From: Plasmopara viticola
Lineage: Eukaryota > Oomycota > Peronosporomycetes > Peronosporales > Peronosporaceae
Direction: 5' to 3'
Length of the DNA: 64,000 nt
NCBI GenBank assembly: GCA_001695595.3
Contig: MBPM02000015.1
Coordinates: forward strand, 62,001-126,000
Both the position numbers and the translations under genes were made by a program. How positions within the stretch are numbered: the stretch's first letter is position 1; each line of letters begins with the position of its first letter. The notes beneath the pieces were generated by a model. It did not search any database, was not told the DNA's origin, and saw only the letters and a list, made by a program, of their open reading frames with translations. This document shows, in pieces, positions 11,580 to 25,668 of this stretch.

Positions 11580-11817
11580 GCACTCGCAGTGCGACTATTT
11601 GGACCGGTGTGCTGAAGTTGCTTTGAGAGGATGCTTTGTATATATAACCGGTGCACCTACGATTATAACCATGATTCCTGAAACCGAACGTCGGTCATCG
11701 ATATTACTGCCCCTGTCTGCATCTGTGTATGCTGTAAACTGTAGTTTAGTGGAGCTACACTCGCAGTGCGACTATTTTGGACCGGTGTGCTGAAGTTGCT
11801 TTGAGAGGATGCTTTGT
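11580..11817 (+). repeat. Two direct copies of a ~60-bp repeat
   Basis: 11580-11639 and 11758-11817 are nearly identical (shared core CACTCGCAGTGCGACTATTT; one inserted T in the second copy), 178 bp apart. The intervening sequence is unrelated to the unit. Confidence 0.85.
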
Positions 11818-14800
11818 TCATTTTTATGGTATTGCTAAACATTTGAAAAAGCAGACTGAGAGTGATTGGTTTGAACTTTTACAATGTAACCAGCATCTGC
11901 ATGATTATATATGTCAACTTAAAACTTAAAAATACCTATTTATCGGTTAAATACCTATACAATATAGCAAACCGCAATTGTTTGACGCAGCCACTATTTC
12001 TTAACTTGCAAAACACCGAATCAATGCCTGTTGGTGATATTTGATGAGTGATTAACAAGTATCTTGTTGTAAATATACAACAGAGCAACGATGACCTCTA
12101 TTCTTTAATGTTGATCGCCAAGGACTTATTCACTACCGTGTCGTAACCCAAACATGTTAACATCTGGCTTTAAACTCTGCGCTATCATAGAAGTCCAAAC
12201 AGCAATTAATATACAAAATGCTTGAGTAATTTTTGCTGTGATGCAGCAAATTTCCTTTCGGTGTTTGGCAAGGCTAGAATTTTTAGTAAAATGACAGCAT
12301 GTTAATGATTCTATCTGCTATTTGGCCTTCGATGTTCTGATTATAGCATTCACTGCATCGTCTTTTTTGTGAGAACGATGACCTTGACGTAGATCTTAAC
12401 AAAGGTGATCTCGGCGCCATATTGCTTTATAAAAGAGCAGGTAAAGCAAGCGTCCGCCATAAGATCACACCTAACTCGTTACTACGAAAAGCACATGTAT
12501 CAGTTTTTGCAGGCTTGTTTCAATCTATACTTGGTGCACTTTAACACGCGAAATGTGCCCCTTGAAACTTAATTGAATGAACCTCCTAAATACTTTTACG
12601 TCAATGACCACGTACAAGTAGGCAATATTAAAGCCCGCTTGCGTGACTATGTAGTAAAGTAGCATGCAGTTGTTTGCAAAAAAAAGTTGTCATGATCATG
12701 ATTGGCGAGTGCAATCACCAAGCAGCGTTATGCAATCAATCCGTCTTCCAGCGTGGTATTAATCTTTTCTCTCATCCGACTGGTTTTGGCTGTTTTCGCT
12801 GGGCTGTAACAACAGATAATGTGTAGGTCACTTTGCCGCATTGTTGAGTGCGAACTAAACCTTCGACAGCTTGTCCGTCAACAAATATGGCGCCTTGGCG
12901 CACATGCTGTGAAGTGTAATATCGTGCGCTTAGTTGACCCTTTCCGTCTGCACATCTGTCTAAGAATGGTCACGTTGTTGGCATCAACACGAGGTTTTAT
13001 ATAAGTTAAACCAACAAATTAAAATCGTGGGCACTTTTTGACACGACCATACCCGGAAAGCCGTGATTTGTTAAAAAGTGAATCGTTAACAGCTTTGCTA
13101 TTTGCTCTTAAATCATACAGGTGCTAAGCACAAATTCGGCATACTTGAACCTGTTGACATCTATTTCCAAAAGGCTTGAGTCAAATCTAATGCTTCTAAG
13201 CGTCTAACAGTTCGCCAGTATGGGCAGGCTCTAATAAGTAGTTGACGTAAAAGCTGCGAGCTTGTTTCTCTATTCTTCGGCTACCATCTGTGTATATATG
13301 GTACACATACTTGACTACCACCTGCTTTATGAGTACACCAAAATATTGTATAGACCAAAAACACGTTTTTATTCGATGCGAAAGATCGTTGTTTAGAACG
13401 TCATGCGTTTTTAAGGATGAATCCTTCTTCAAGCCTGGGTCCTTTGAAAGAACGACTGAGGCTAAAACTTCAAGAATTTTTCAAGGAGTGTAACAGATCC
13501 TCCGCTCACTCGTGGCGATGCGTCTACAATCACTATCAAGAGATTGCCTCTCGATTTGAATTCTTTGCCTACGATGAAGGATTGCATGCAATAAGCATAT
13601 ATTCTGGATGCCTGCCAAACCCATTCATGGATAGAGCTCTCAGATTTGCCTATTCGAGCCAGCTCATGAGCTGAGCTTTGCAAAGTCGCAACGGCAAGCA
13701 CGTTAATTTTACCAAGTTTTATGCAATCAAGCTACAGTTTGAAAAGAATGACAACCATCTTGCAATTTTTAAGACAAGTGGAACATACTGACTGCCATCC
13801 TCGTAGTCTGATATCTTGTCAAGAGCGGATTAGATAGCCTCAGCCTCCTAAATTATATCGATTTGAGTTGCTTGTGTTTTCCCTTATGGAGATGACCCGC
13901 TGGTTTAGTCGTAAGACACGCAAACGGTGTTAGGAGGCTTTGTCTCAGCCCGCAAAGCCGGAACAGAAGCTTGCTTTAATACTTTTCTTGTTTTATCAAC
14001 ATACTATTGTCCCTCCCCCTCAATGTCCTTTTTTGAAGTAACGGACCAAAAATTTAACGAAATCCTCGTAGCCAGTACTAGTTGTCAATTGTGCGTGCGT
14101 GGAAAATTTACTTATTAGAGGTTTTCCATAAGTGATGTGTTCACACTACTTCTTGCACACAGGAGGCGTGCAAAAAACTAAACGATTTTTTTTGGCTAAC
14201 TACCACTCAACACTATTCGGTGTTGGAGGAATCGACGGTTGCAGTCTAAAGACTGGTTCTATAATAACGATAATGTCCCACCAAATAGTCTTAATCCGCG
14301 CTTGGTCTCTTCACGATCTGACACGGAAATCTTGTTTGGCTGAAGAAAGCATACACTGACAAGAGCAGGAGCTATGGTCGTTGACCCTTTAACCGTACAT
14401 GTTTAATCTTCTTCAAAATTATATAACCAAGAATTATTGCCTTTTTGAAGTATGTCGGCTTTAGACCTTCTACGTATCTATCTTCATTAGCAAAACTAAG
14501 ACACATTGGGATTAGACCGCCTCATGGGATTCAGTTTTGTGAGTTTCTCTTCATTGGTACCCCTCTATAATTTGAACCCGGCATTTGTTGCCAATTCGGT
14601 AGACCGTTCACAAACGCCAGGTGCTCACAAAATCCTCTATCTGCCGCAAGTGGGCGCAGTCGATTTTGCTAATTTAAAGCCTTAGCGAGTCCCAAAGATG
14701 CTTTATTTTAAACATTAGGCTTGGCTAGGTGGTGAAAAGACTTTTGTCAGCTGACGCTTGAGCTCACACTAGATGAAGAAGGTCGCCTCAATGAGGTATT

Positions 14801-17800
14801 GCGCATAAATCTTCATTTCCGTGCTTTTGAGACGATCAAAGTCACTCTATAATGCTTTGCTTACATTAAGGCGTACACCATGGCAAACTCGATTTTTTGA
14901 AATGCATTTCCTTTAAACACACAGAGAGCCACAATTCATTAGATAGACCATCCGCGTCGAAAGAGAGCGTGATCTACGAGTAACTCTATTATCTTCTTTT
15001 TAGGTTGCTTCAGCAGAGCGCTTTCATGCCTAAAGAGCGCCTTCAGAGGCGCGTTGAATGCATTAAGTCTTTAAGCAGCCAGAATTGCTGCTTTTGAGGC
15101 CAGAGAAAATGTAAGCTTGTTCAACATGTCTTGTAACTCTGAGTCAAGCAGACACACTAGTCTACTCGTACAAAAAGTCAGCTTTAAAGCCTTAAGGGTA
15201 GGTTAATTAAGAGTGCCATCGAGTGCAGCGGACATGTAGGAGCTTATTGCTTAAAACTGTCATGAACTTCGATATCACTTTAATTAAGAATTAGTCACAG
15301 ATCGATTTTTGCCTTACTCTGAGAGCTAGTATTAGTCTTAAAATGTGGGCTTAATTATTATTACAAAAATATTGAGCTTTGTGCAATTGGCTGCGTCTTG
15401 TAAAATGTGCACAGGACATAATTCTTACTTTCATTCATCGCAGAAGTTTTCTCAGCCTATTTCACAAGTACTTCTTGCACACTTTCGGATACGCCATGAT
15501 CGTGAAGATCTGCAATTTTTACTTGAATGCCGTCTTTCGCTTGTGACAGTCAGTGCCTTCTCGCGATCTTACAAGGTCTCATGATTACACTCTTCACATA
15601 GTGCGTGGTTAGCCCTCACGCTTACTGCAAGGGTTATCTCATCCAATACACCTATTAAGGCAATTAGCTTGCTCTATGCGCAAGATGTGGTGATAAAATT
15701 AGCTGTAATGCTCGTAAAAAAGACGAATATCTTGTTTGCATTTCTTAATATTAAAGTAACACCAACATCTTGAGCTACTTGGAAGACGTCAAGCGCCCTT
15801 ATGGTCGCATGCAATTAGTACTTATCGATGCATTCAATTCAGGTTTTAGACGCTGTCGGGCAGCAATAATTATGTGTAAGCGGCGACCAAAACAATTTAA
15901 TGTTGGTGCGGAATGCTTAGCATAGATGTGTATGATATGACATCTTATGTGGTCGCTGAAATACTACCGTTTTGAATAATTAGTCGGCTACTTTTTCGCG
16001 CACTGCATCACGCTTGGACTTCTTTTCGCCAACGAGTGAGAGGTTCTTCGATGCCTTGCCATGTACTCGTAGAAAAAATTGCTATGACCCGACAGTTGGT
16101 GTAGCTGATGCGTGACACCTATGCATGTTTTGCGAGTGGAGATAAAGATTTGCAACCCAAATAAGGGCAAAGCCGTAAATTTGCCATAAATATTGTCCGT
16201 GTTTCGACTTATACAAACAGGCCGTTTGTACAAAAATTAAGCAATTTTTCACTAGAGTTACTTTACGAGTCGCTTCAAATGCATTCAACGGCGGCCAAAT
16301 TATGCAAAGCAAAAAATTAAGCAAACAGCTGAAATATGACCCCTCAGTCAAGCATGTTTAGACAATGATTTTGCGAGCGGCCGGATTTAGCGGTCCGGCA
16401 AACAAATTAGTGAGTGGTCTGCGACTGGTTGAGCAAGTCGTCTGGGAGTACCCCAGCGAAGCGGTTTAATAGGGCAAAGGATTTAGAGATATTAGAGGAT
16501 GCAAGTAATGCGCAGCACTTCAAAGCAAGGAAGTCAATTTGTCAAGCCCAATGCTCATAATTATTCATTCGCCAAAGAAAGTTTTGACTCAGCAGTATCG
16601 GCGAAGAAACTATATCACATTCGTCGAACTTCTGGCTGAAGTGCTCGATAAAAAGTAGTGTATTCTACTTGAGTGAAACTTTGTTGAATGATGCATGTTG
16701 CTAGCACAGTTGACAGACTTTCAAATGCGAACACAGCGATGGTAGTACAAGGTTTTGTGGACAATCCTTTTTCTCGAGGTGGATTGGCAAATGTCAATTT
16801 GGCATAAAATATCCTAGTGCAAACCGAGAAGCCTAGTAGACGCCACACGAGTTCAGAGCAGCAAATATGGCAAGCGCTGTATGTTCGGTTGCTAAGTCAT
16901 TAAATTAATTGGCATATGCCATTCATTGCAAGTTCGTCGTAGCTCAACTAGAGTAGCTACCAAGTATGGAAACGGTAAAATAGAGATATTAAAAAGACTT
17001 ATGTTTGAATAGAATTAGATGACAGAGGTGCTGGCGTGCATCGATTCAAAGAAATGCAATGGGATGATGATGAAATGGTTAAAGGTCAATATTTACTTCA
17101 TTTAATCAGAACTTGGTTAGCTATGCTTACAGCAGATTTGTCTTCTCATTTACGCAAGAATGAAGACAACCGACGATGAGTGCCTTTGGATCATTACCCC
17201 TTATAAACGACCCGGTTAATATTGTTGTCATCAATAGTGGTCTAAGTTCTACGCCTATCAAGTAAATGGTAGTGGACGATGTAATTTTCTGCGAAAAAAA
17301 AATTATACGGACGGTTTTAACCATTCCTTCCATTGCGATTGACTTAAGTTTCCCATGAGAGACATGCTTATTAAGATAATTAAAGTACTCGAGAGCTTCT
17401 ATTCAAAGCAAATGACATAGTAAACAAAGTGTAAGGTTTGAAGGCATAATCAATTGGAAAGATACCAAGCCTACAGCTAATTGCCTTTTTAGGTGAGAAA
17501 TTTAAACTCCAAATCCAATTTGACAATTTGTATGCAGGCTATATTACAATAGCAAGTCCTTCGAGCTAATTTATAGTAGCTTTAGATACCTTCGCACAAT
17601 AGCTAATTACTTTCTGTCGCTTATCGCTGTCAAACAGCATTGTGCACTCCATGCCTCCGATGCTTTGATAGTCTGAATAAGAGCTGTACATGTAGACAAT
17701 GCTGCTGTGTACGTCTAAAACTTGCTTACTTGGCTTTGTGCCCTCGTAAGCATTAGAACGTCTGTTCCATAGGACCGCAACAAAAAGAACAGAATCCGGC

Positions 17801-18423
17801 ATATTGATTTGAATGATAGCACAACGGATGCCACTTTGGTCGAGCCTAAGGGTATTAATTGCTACGTACTGGTAAGATCTCACACTATCGCCCGTCAGCT
17901 GAATTTGATCTGTCACCGTACTGATACGTGAATGGCCAAACATGACTCTATCACGGTGACATGTTATTTTAATTTGTCCATCAGCAGTTTGACGCATTAG
18001 CCCGCAAACGAGAGACATGTTCACTGCGAGCTCGCGCAAGTTTAATCGATCGGATGTTTCTTAGTTGAGACGATCGTCATTAAGACAAATGGAAGTCTGT
18101 ACAACCAGAGACACGAGAACATATCGGGTTGGGGGCATGACGATCTTTTTATCTTTCGCTATGGGATCACTAACCCTTTTGCACAGAGAAGGCAAGCACA
18201 AAGGCCCAAGAACTAGCGACAAACGATTGCTTACTTCCCAGCCATATGGTAGTCGAAGTGTGCAATAATTTGCAGCTCTAAAACTGACCTAAAAAACCGC
18301 CATTAATTTAAATATCTGCCTAACTACATATTTTGTATATGAACTATATAAGCCTTGTACTTTGAGCAAATTATAAATTTATTTCGGCATCCTTTAAAAT
18401 GCTTCAATAAGCAAATATTGTAG

Positions 18424-18480
18424 CATGCCTGTCGCGCATCAGGAGCCACCGTTTTTGGGAGGCTTCTTGTAGTGAAATTC
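18424..18480 (+). repeat. Dispersed repeat, copy 1
   Basis: Starts ATGCCTGTCGCGCATCAGGA and matches a second, more diverged copy at about 25612-25668. The best conserved part is the first ~28 bp. Probably fragments of an old mobile element. Confidence 0.6.
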
Positions 18481-21400
18481 CAAATTTATCAACTGTATCG
18501 ACCCGTTTAGCCTTCCTCAATAATACCTAAATTAATTCCAATAGAAAGGAAAGAGTAATACTTATATTAAAGCTTCTTTGGTCTTGTCAGCAATGCAGCG
18601 AAGAGAGATGCCGATATGCCGGATCATTTGAAGACAAATACGCCAACACAAAAAAGGTTGCTTTCGCTTTACGTCTTAGGCTGTGCCAGCAACAAGAGCT
18701 GCTCCTGTACCATAGATGACTAGCCTACTTAATCTTGTTTGTTGGAAAGAGACTAAGGCGATGAAAGCTCGTGCGCACCTGGTGATCAATTGTCTAATTT
18801 GTCATCCAATTTCGCCATCAAGAAAGCCCAAATAATGACATTGTTATAAACGACCTCTTCGACCAGCGGTACTATCCCAAATCTATTCACTCTATATCAA
18901 TTGGTTGGTTTTGCAGACCCCACCAGAGAGAATATAGAGCTCCATCGCTTTCAAAGGCAGATGCGCTCTTATTAACAAGGTCGCTAACGTTGAAGACCAG
19001 GAGAAAGGGGGCGAACTGATAACGGCAGTCTACGCTTATAACTTGGAGGGTTTTCATGATAAATCTAGAGAGCGAAAGGCTATGATACTTGCAGACCGCC
19101 AAGTACTGACATAACTCGTCGTACTAATAGACGTCTTCTCACTTTCTGGATAATGAAAAAAGAGAAATCTTTGGGACCACTCGGTCGATGCAGCACAGCA
19201 AGCAAAGGTGTACTTCGTGCGCCTCGAGCACCCCCAAGGTCCATCTCTTACGTGGCGTCGAAGAATTGAACTGTCTACAAAGAAATTCTTCCTCCGAGTG
19301 CACCCTTATGACGGCAATGTGCATGTTTTCAAAATAATATCATTTTTGCTGTAGCATTTTACTCGACGTCGTCAGAAGTCTGGAGAATAGTTCGATGTGC
19401 ACCCGCTATAGAAATGTACTCGGGTATTTTCAAAACCTATCAACCATAGTTCAATTTTCTTAAGACCGAGTAAGCTTAAGAGTAATACAGCCTAAAATTT
19501 TGTGAGCCTAAAAGCAATTGTCTCATTTCGTTGGTCGGGGACAACTTTTCTCGGCTCTGGCGTATTCCAAATCAAGGCGTTGGAAGCGTAAGCTCAAGCG
19601 CGTGTATGTGATCTCTTCTACCAACGTGGCCAGAGGACCGCGGCTTGTATAACAAGCGCCCGCTGCTTTTTATTTTTGGATCGCCACAATCTACGGACAG
19701 TCATATTAGAGCCGTTACAACGGCTTCCATGAGCTTTGCAGAATAAATTACACGGTGTTACACAAGCAGCTTTTGTGGCCCTCTTCTTCGCTTAGCACTC
19801 TGCATGGAAGTGGCTTTGATCTTGCAGGTTAGAGGAGCGTTGGAGGAGGCTACTTCAACTTCAGATTGTTACTTTCTCAAGAAGAAGTAGCAGCTCCTGC
19901 GCGACCTTATGTTTGAGCTTAAAAATGCTCTCAAGAAAGACCTCGTTGATCAGCTTTGGGGCGACCCGGCAATGTTTTTCCTCTCATGTCTCTAGTGTAA
20001 GGTCGATTTCCTTTTGAAATAAATTTGCGAATTTTTCTTGGGCCGGCTGAGTATAATTAGTAGGGTAAGGTCAGAAATTCGAACTCTGACATATAATTCG
20101 GATTTGGAAGCGGCCAGAACTCAGTAGCTACGAGTTTTTTTAAACTTAGTGATATTGACATCTCTGGTCATGCCTCTAACTGAAGCTTTACTACCGCAAA
20201 ACAACGACCGGTTGAGCTGATAATTGATCTTGTGAATAAGATCGCCCTGTTAGCCTTAGAGTTGCTTGTGATACCCAGGTATCAGCTTCGTATATCACAC
20301 CGCTTCTCTTCTGACTGAGCTATGTTAACCGCTCTTGATGGTATCTAAGCTTTCGCTTATATCCCTATGTCAATCACTGTATCTCGCAGACTTACTTTCC
20401 CCGCTAGCGGAGCTTTGTAACTCTCATTTGGTAGCTTTACATTGCCCAAATAGTATGATTCTTCCAATTTGAACGTTATCTCTAGCTTTGCCGGCATCTG
20501 GTCCTGCTGGATAAATTAGTTGCCCGTTAAAAAAAGCTTTGCAGACTTTGCTTCATCTGACCTTGAGAATACATAAGTACTTCCGACATATTCTTTTTGA
20601 TCTTGGGCCTGTACTTATCTACCCCCTGCCACTCGCGCAATAAAGGTAAACATGGCTCGCCTTAGCCCTGTCGTGCTGGGTGCATTGGCTGACACCTACA
20701 CGCAATGACCTCACTGGATTACTGTACCTCTCGTGCTCGTCTAGCCACATTTTGAACAAAATTTTGTCGTACGTCTCCATATCAAGGACAAAAATTGACA
20801 CTGTCCTATTAAAGCTCTCAACTTCGCAAGATGGGTCAAACTTTATTCTTAAAAATGTTTCACTGGTCAGTCGGCGGAAAATTGACTTGTTGCAATTGCT
20901 CTCTCTCAGAGTCAGGCAAAGATAATTTGGTTGACCGCAATTGTTTGCCGGAGCACAACATTTTACGATGCGTCAGAGTCCTCATCGACTCAAAGTGGAG
21001 ATCAAAAGTCGTCTGCTTTTACGTGTACAGTCGTCCGTATACAACTACTCATTTATTTTTCGAGAGCTTGAAATTTGTCTTCTATAGTGTGTATTGACCA
21101 CGAACCATCGCAAGATTTTACTTTAAAACCATCGTGCGCCTTTTCCTACTGGTAATACGCACTTTCCTTGTGTAGCTTGCATATAGCTTCTTTCACGTTT
21201 GTTGTATAGAGTCTATAGAGTCCCGTGAAGATTTGCCGACTATTTTTATCTCGGCAGTAGAGTTGCCATCGTGTTGCTTAAGCTCCTGAGAAGCTCTTAT
21301 CGCATTTAAATTTAAAAAATAAAGCAGAAGTGCGAATTAAGTTCGATTTAACTCTGAAAGAAAACGTACCTTGCCTGTTATTTAATGAGCCTACAAATCG

Positions 21401-24400
21401 CTCAATGTTTCACTGGTTGTGCTAGATTGAAAGTGCATTTTGCACTACTTCTTCACTTTGCTTGCGCTTTGAAGATTTAATAGAGGAAGTAGTAAAGATG
21501 TGGCTTAATAATAAGCTTAACGTGGGACCACCTCCGCAAATGCTGCACAGCATTTTTTAAGGCCCCCCGAACTGATTTGCTATAGCTCTACGCATTTCCA
21601 GCCATTCCTTGGCTCTTAAGGTGCATCAACTCGATATTTGAGTTTATGTCGCCTAACCGTTTACTATGCCTTGGCTGATAAGTCTTTTAAACTGCATTCC
21701 CTATTTAAATAATAGTTAAAGTTAGTGCATAAGGATAAGCAGAATAACGTATTTTAATAAATCAGTCTGCAAACTACAATCTATAGTAAACGTCGTTCTT
21801 CTTAAGACTGACGGAAGTAAAAGGCCGGTTACTAAAAGATCTTCTTGTGTGTTCATGCACGCCTTTTTAATGCAAAGTGTTAAGTTCTCCCATCACACCT
21901 ATGCATTCGTTGTCCATCCTATGCCCACGCGGGTAGATTGAGTAGCTGAGCCTCTAGCAATGGTTTCGAGAAGAATCTAACTTCAAATAGCCTCGGTCGA
22001 GCGGTTAGTTACAATGATCGAAGAACTCATCACCCTGAGACAAACGCATTCTTTTGCAGCCTTCGCTGCTGTAAATAGCTGAAACGTGTTATGGCTCCCG
22101 AGATCAGTGAGCAAGGTGTATCCTTAAATGTTCAGGCTGCTCAGATTTAGGTATCCTCGGCGGTAGTATTCAATGCGATGTGTTAGTCGGTAAAGCTAAA
22201 ATTTTAATATTAAGAAAACATCCAGCAAAAACTTCTACTTTTTTTGAAGGAGGTACTCGGGTAGTATTGATTTTGGATGGTAATGTGTGCAAGGCGTTTG
22301 TACTATCAAAGTTGGAAGCCGGATCAACATCCGAATTTATCGTGTTCACGCTGCCTGTACGACTTACTAGAGATATTTTCGTGTGAAAGCGGTAATTTCA
22401 ACGTCATGAGTCGTCTTTATCGTTAGTTTGAAATTCGTGGCTCCATTTATTCAAAAATTAGTAGGCTTAAATGCATTATTGACCTAGTAGCTCTAACATG
22501 CCTTGAAATACCGCAACACAGCAACAAATTTAATTGTCAATTGATTGCTATTATAAGATCTCTTCGTCGGCTATGAAATCGTCCTTGATACTCTTAGCAA
22601 ATCTTGTACCGCATCTCGTTCTTTGGTTGCAAAGCTATGCAACTAGGTTCTGGTACGTCTTTGTTATCCACATTGCCTTGCGGAACTTTAATACCCGCCG
22701 TCGGTGAGACTAGGTGACTCAGCCAAAACGTACTATGTGTGTTTTGTGGACCTATTTTTCACGTTTGCAAAACTTTATAGATCGCAATTGGTGCTGCTAT
22801 GTTGCATACTTGTGATTCGATACTTCAAAGAGTCATTGGCAGCCGGTGCAACTAGCAGAACTTTATTTTCACTAATGAAGGTATAAAGACGTTGGCACGC
22901 GATCGTCGGGAATATATCGGTACCTCCGACATCTCCCACATGTGTTTTCGAGTGTATACTATTTCAGAAAGCAGCAAAGTAGCAGAGCGCACAAAAGTGG
23001 GCTCATCAATGGCTTTTTGAATGATTTGGGCGGCCAACAATCCCCTAAGAACTGATCCAGGCCTCGTGCTGTATTTTACATACGGCATGCCTCGGATCAA
23101 GTTATACTGGTCCGTGAAAAGGGCAAAAGTTGACTATGTGCTATAAACCAGCAAAAATCACAACGTCGTAAAATGTCCCATTATCCATTTTAAACAAAAG
23201 TAACTTATTCGATAAAAAAGAATGACTCAATTTTTATTAGTTGATGCCATCGTTTGCCAACGTGCAAAGTTCATCAACGCACGAGGCTACCATGACTCAA
23301 AATGTTTTATCACAATCTGGTACAATTGTGAGCTTTACTATCCGCTCAACGCTGCTCGTTTCTCCTTCCAAAGATGTCATAATCTCAAGAACCCTTTTTT
23401 TGCGGTGTGTTTGAGCTAAATGTCCATGGTGGAGACTACTAGTCGGATGTTGTGCCCATTCTGGTGGACAGTGGCTTACTAGCCTTAAAGGCGGAGTTTC
23501 TACTTGCCACTTGACAGCCCTCTTGGAATAGAAAAGTAGGGCCCGTTTGGTACAAGCACCGTATTTAACCATGGACATCGGCAGTTGTCGCTTTGCTCGG
23601 CAACATTTACGTTCGTTCGGACTGAGCTCGAGTTAGCGGATTACGGACACTATGGTAAACGGAGCAAGTAAGGCCTACCACGAGAGCCAACCTTCCTGTG
23701 GCTGTAAGCTTAAATGCAATTAAAGCGCCTCTTCTATTGTCGAGGTGTGTGCTCTTAAGACTTGAAAGCAGAGAGAGTCCATCCTTAGACTGCTCATGAA
23801 CACAGTCATAGGAGAGTAATGGCCTAAAGTTGTACTCTTTAGCTCAAAAAAAATTTGTAAATTTGACGCCTTTCTAGATTGGAGACAAAAAACGTGAGTG
23901 CTGGCGAGATCAAAAGTTTGCCGGAAGGAAAACATTTCTTTACGTGTACCTAGGTCAAAAATCACTCCGATGATACTGCGGCCTTTGGTCAAAATACTCG
24001 ACATTCCTAAGGATTTGGTATTTAATCAGTTAAATAATACTAAATTTTGGCGCCCAGGAACCCACTATCAAATCACTTACCGGATATAAGAATAAGGCAT
24101 CGAGTCAGATACAATGGAACGTGTCACCAGGTGATAATCACTACAACGAGAGCAATATATACTCATCGATGCCGTCTTTGCCGGTAGGGCAAATAATGTC
24201 ATGGTGAGCAAGTCGTAATATCTGTACACGAAACCGACTTTCTGTGTTTGATAACAAAATACGAAGTAGCGACTACAACTAGCTGAATACCTGCTGAAAC
24301 ATCGATAATAAGACAGGTGGTGCTGCTTGACTACATGTCCGAGTGCACGTTGCATAGTTGATAAATCGAGGAGATGACTACGATCAAATTCGAATGAGCG

Positions 24401-25611
24401 AGTCAGGTAAACCCCCGGCACTTTTGGTGATACTACAAGAGTTATCAAGACCGTCACACAATTGTTTCGGCCATTACGACCTTTCGCTTTCCAAACATTA
24501 TTTGACAATATACTCGTCTCTAGCCCCTTTGAAGGTGGTCAGTCGACCTTTGCTTTGTCCAAAGACGCTAAATCCATCGAGACCGGACCCGAGTCCGCCG
24601 GCCAATAAACACCATTTTATAAAACGAAGAACTACCCATCAAAAATGTTTCAGGGGATCGAGCTTATCTGTGGCTGTACATTAGCGATTAAATCTGCATG
24701 TTCCATCGTTACAATCTGCACTCTGAAGCGTCAAATGCAAGGCAAGCTTACCTTCACACCGTTCATTAACACAGTCGTTCTGACTTATAAGAAGAGTGGC
24801 GCTTTAGTAATACCTAGTATTTCAACCGTAGTATCGGTCATCCGCCCGTTTAATCAAGTTTTTATCCATGAAACTCACGCTTGATTTGCTTGCAAGTGAA
24901 GAAGTGTGAGCGCTGGTGATAATAATAAAAAGCGCTGTCATGCTTTCTTAGAGACAAAACGCTTGGGTGGACTTTGAGTCACGAAGGTCTCAGCACAGTT
25001 GGCCTCCTGGGTAAGAAAGTACGAGCACCACGCGCCTCTAATCATACGCCATCATGGATGCCGAGTGGCCATCTCTACATCTTTAAGTTAGAAATAAAGA
25101 TCCAGTTTTTCTCTCCTTAAGGGTGGACACCTCTAGCCTTATTGACTTACACACACCACTAACCGAGCCTGTTTCAGCCCTTAAGCATACAATATTTTAT
25201 GTAAGGGTAGAAACGCTTCAGCTGCTTGGCAGCAGGGAGGGCTGCAAATGACGTTGTCCATAAAAGTCAAAAGTTGTCTGTGTGGCGCGATTTACTCGTT
25301 CAATGGAAGCGAAACTTGAGCCATTCCACCCCGAGACCTTAGCGAGCTTATGATGTCTATTTTTTGCGTGTGGATTTAAATATCACCTTAAGTGCAATCA
25401 GGTTACCCATATTATACAGAGAAAAAGCGTGCAGAAAGATCTACGATCTCTCGCTTAACGACGGTAATTAATCCCCCGTCGCGAGGAAATCGACATATGC
25501 AATTTAAATACTGATTTTTTAAATACACTATAAGTTCAATATTCGTTTTCATTTTGTGATGTCAGTATCCTATAAAATACGTCATTTTGTAAGTCGGTAC
25601 ATATTCGGGAA

Positions 25612-25668
25612 GGATGCCTGTCACACACCAGGAGCCACCATATTTTAAGTCTTCTATTTAAGAAATGT
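25612..25668 (+). repeat. Dispersed repeat, copy 2
   Basis: Starts ATGCCTGTCACACACCAGGA and matches 18424-18480. Most differences in the conserved part are transitions, consistent with decay of a shared ancestor. Confidence 0.6.

Noticed and set aside
17566..18039. 157-codon minus-strand open frame in the first desert
   Set aside because: About the longest frame expected by chance in this much AT-rich DNA; no domain, signal peptide or splice context supports it.
20080..20110. B-box-like TTCGAACTC considered as a tRNA gene
   Set aside because: No matching A box, acceptor stem or cloverleaf around it.
24077..24508. 143-codon minus-strand open frame
   Set aside because: Composition is irregular (many Tyr, Cys, Ser) with no motif; overlapping frames on the other strand are equally good.
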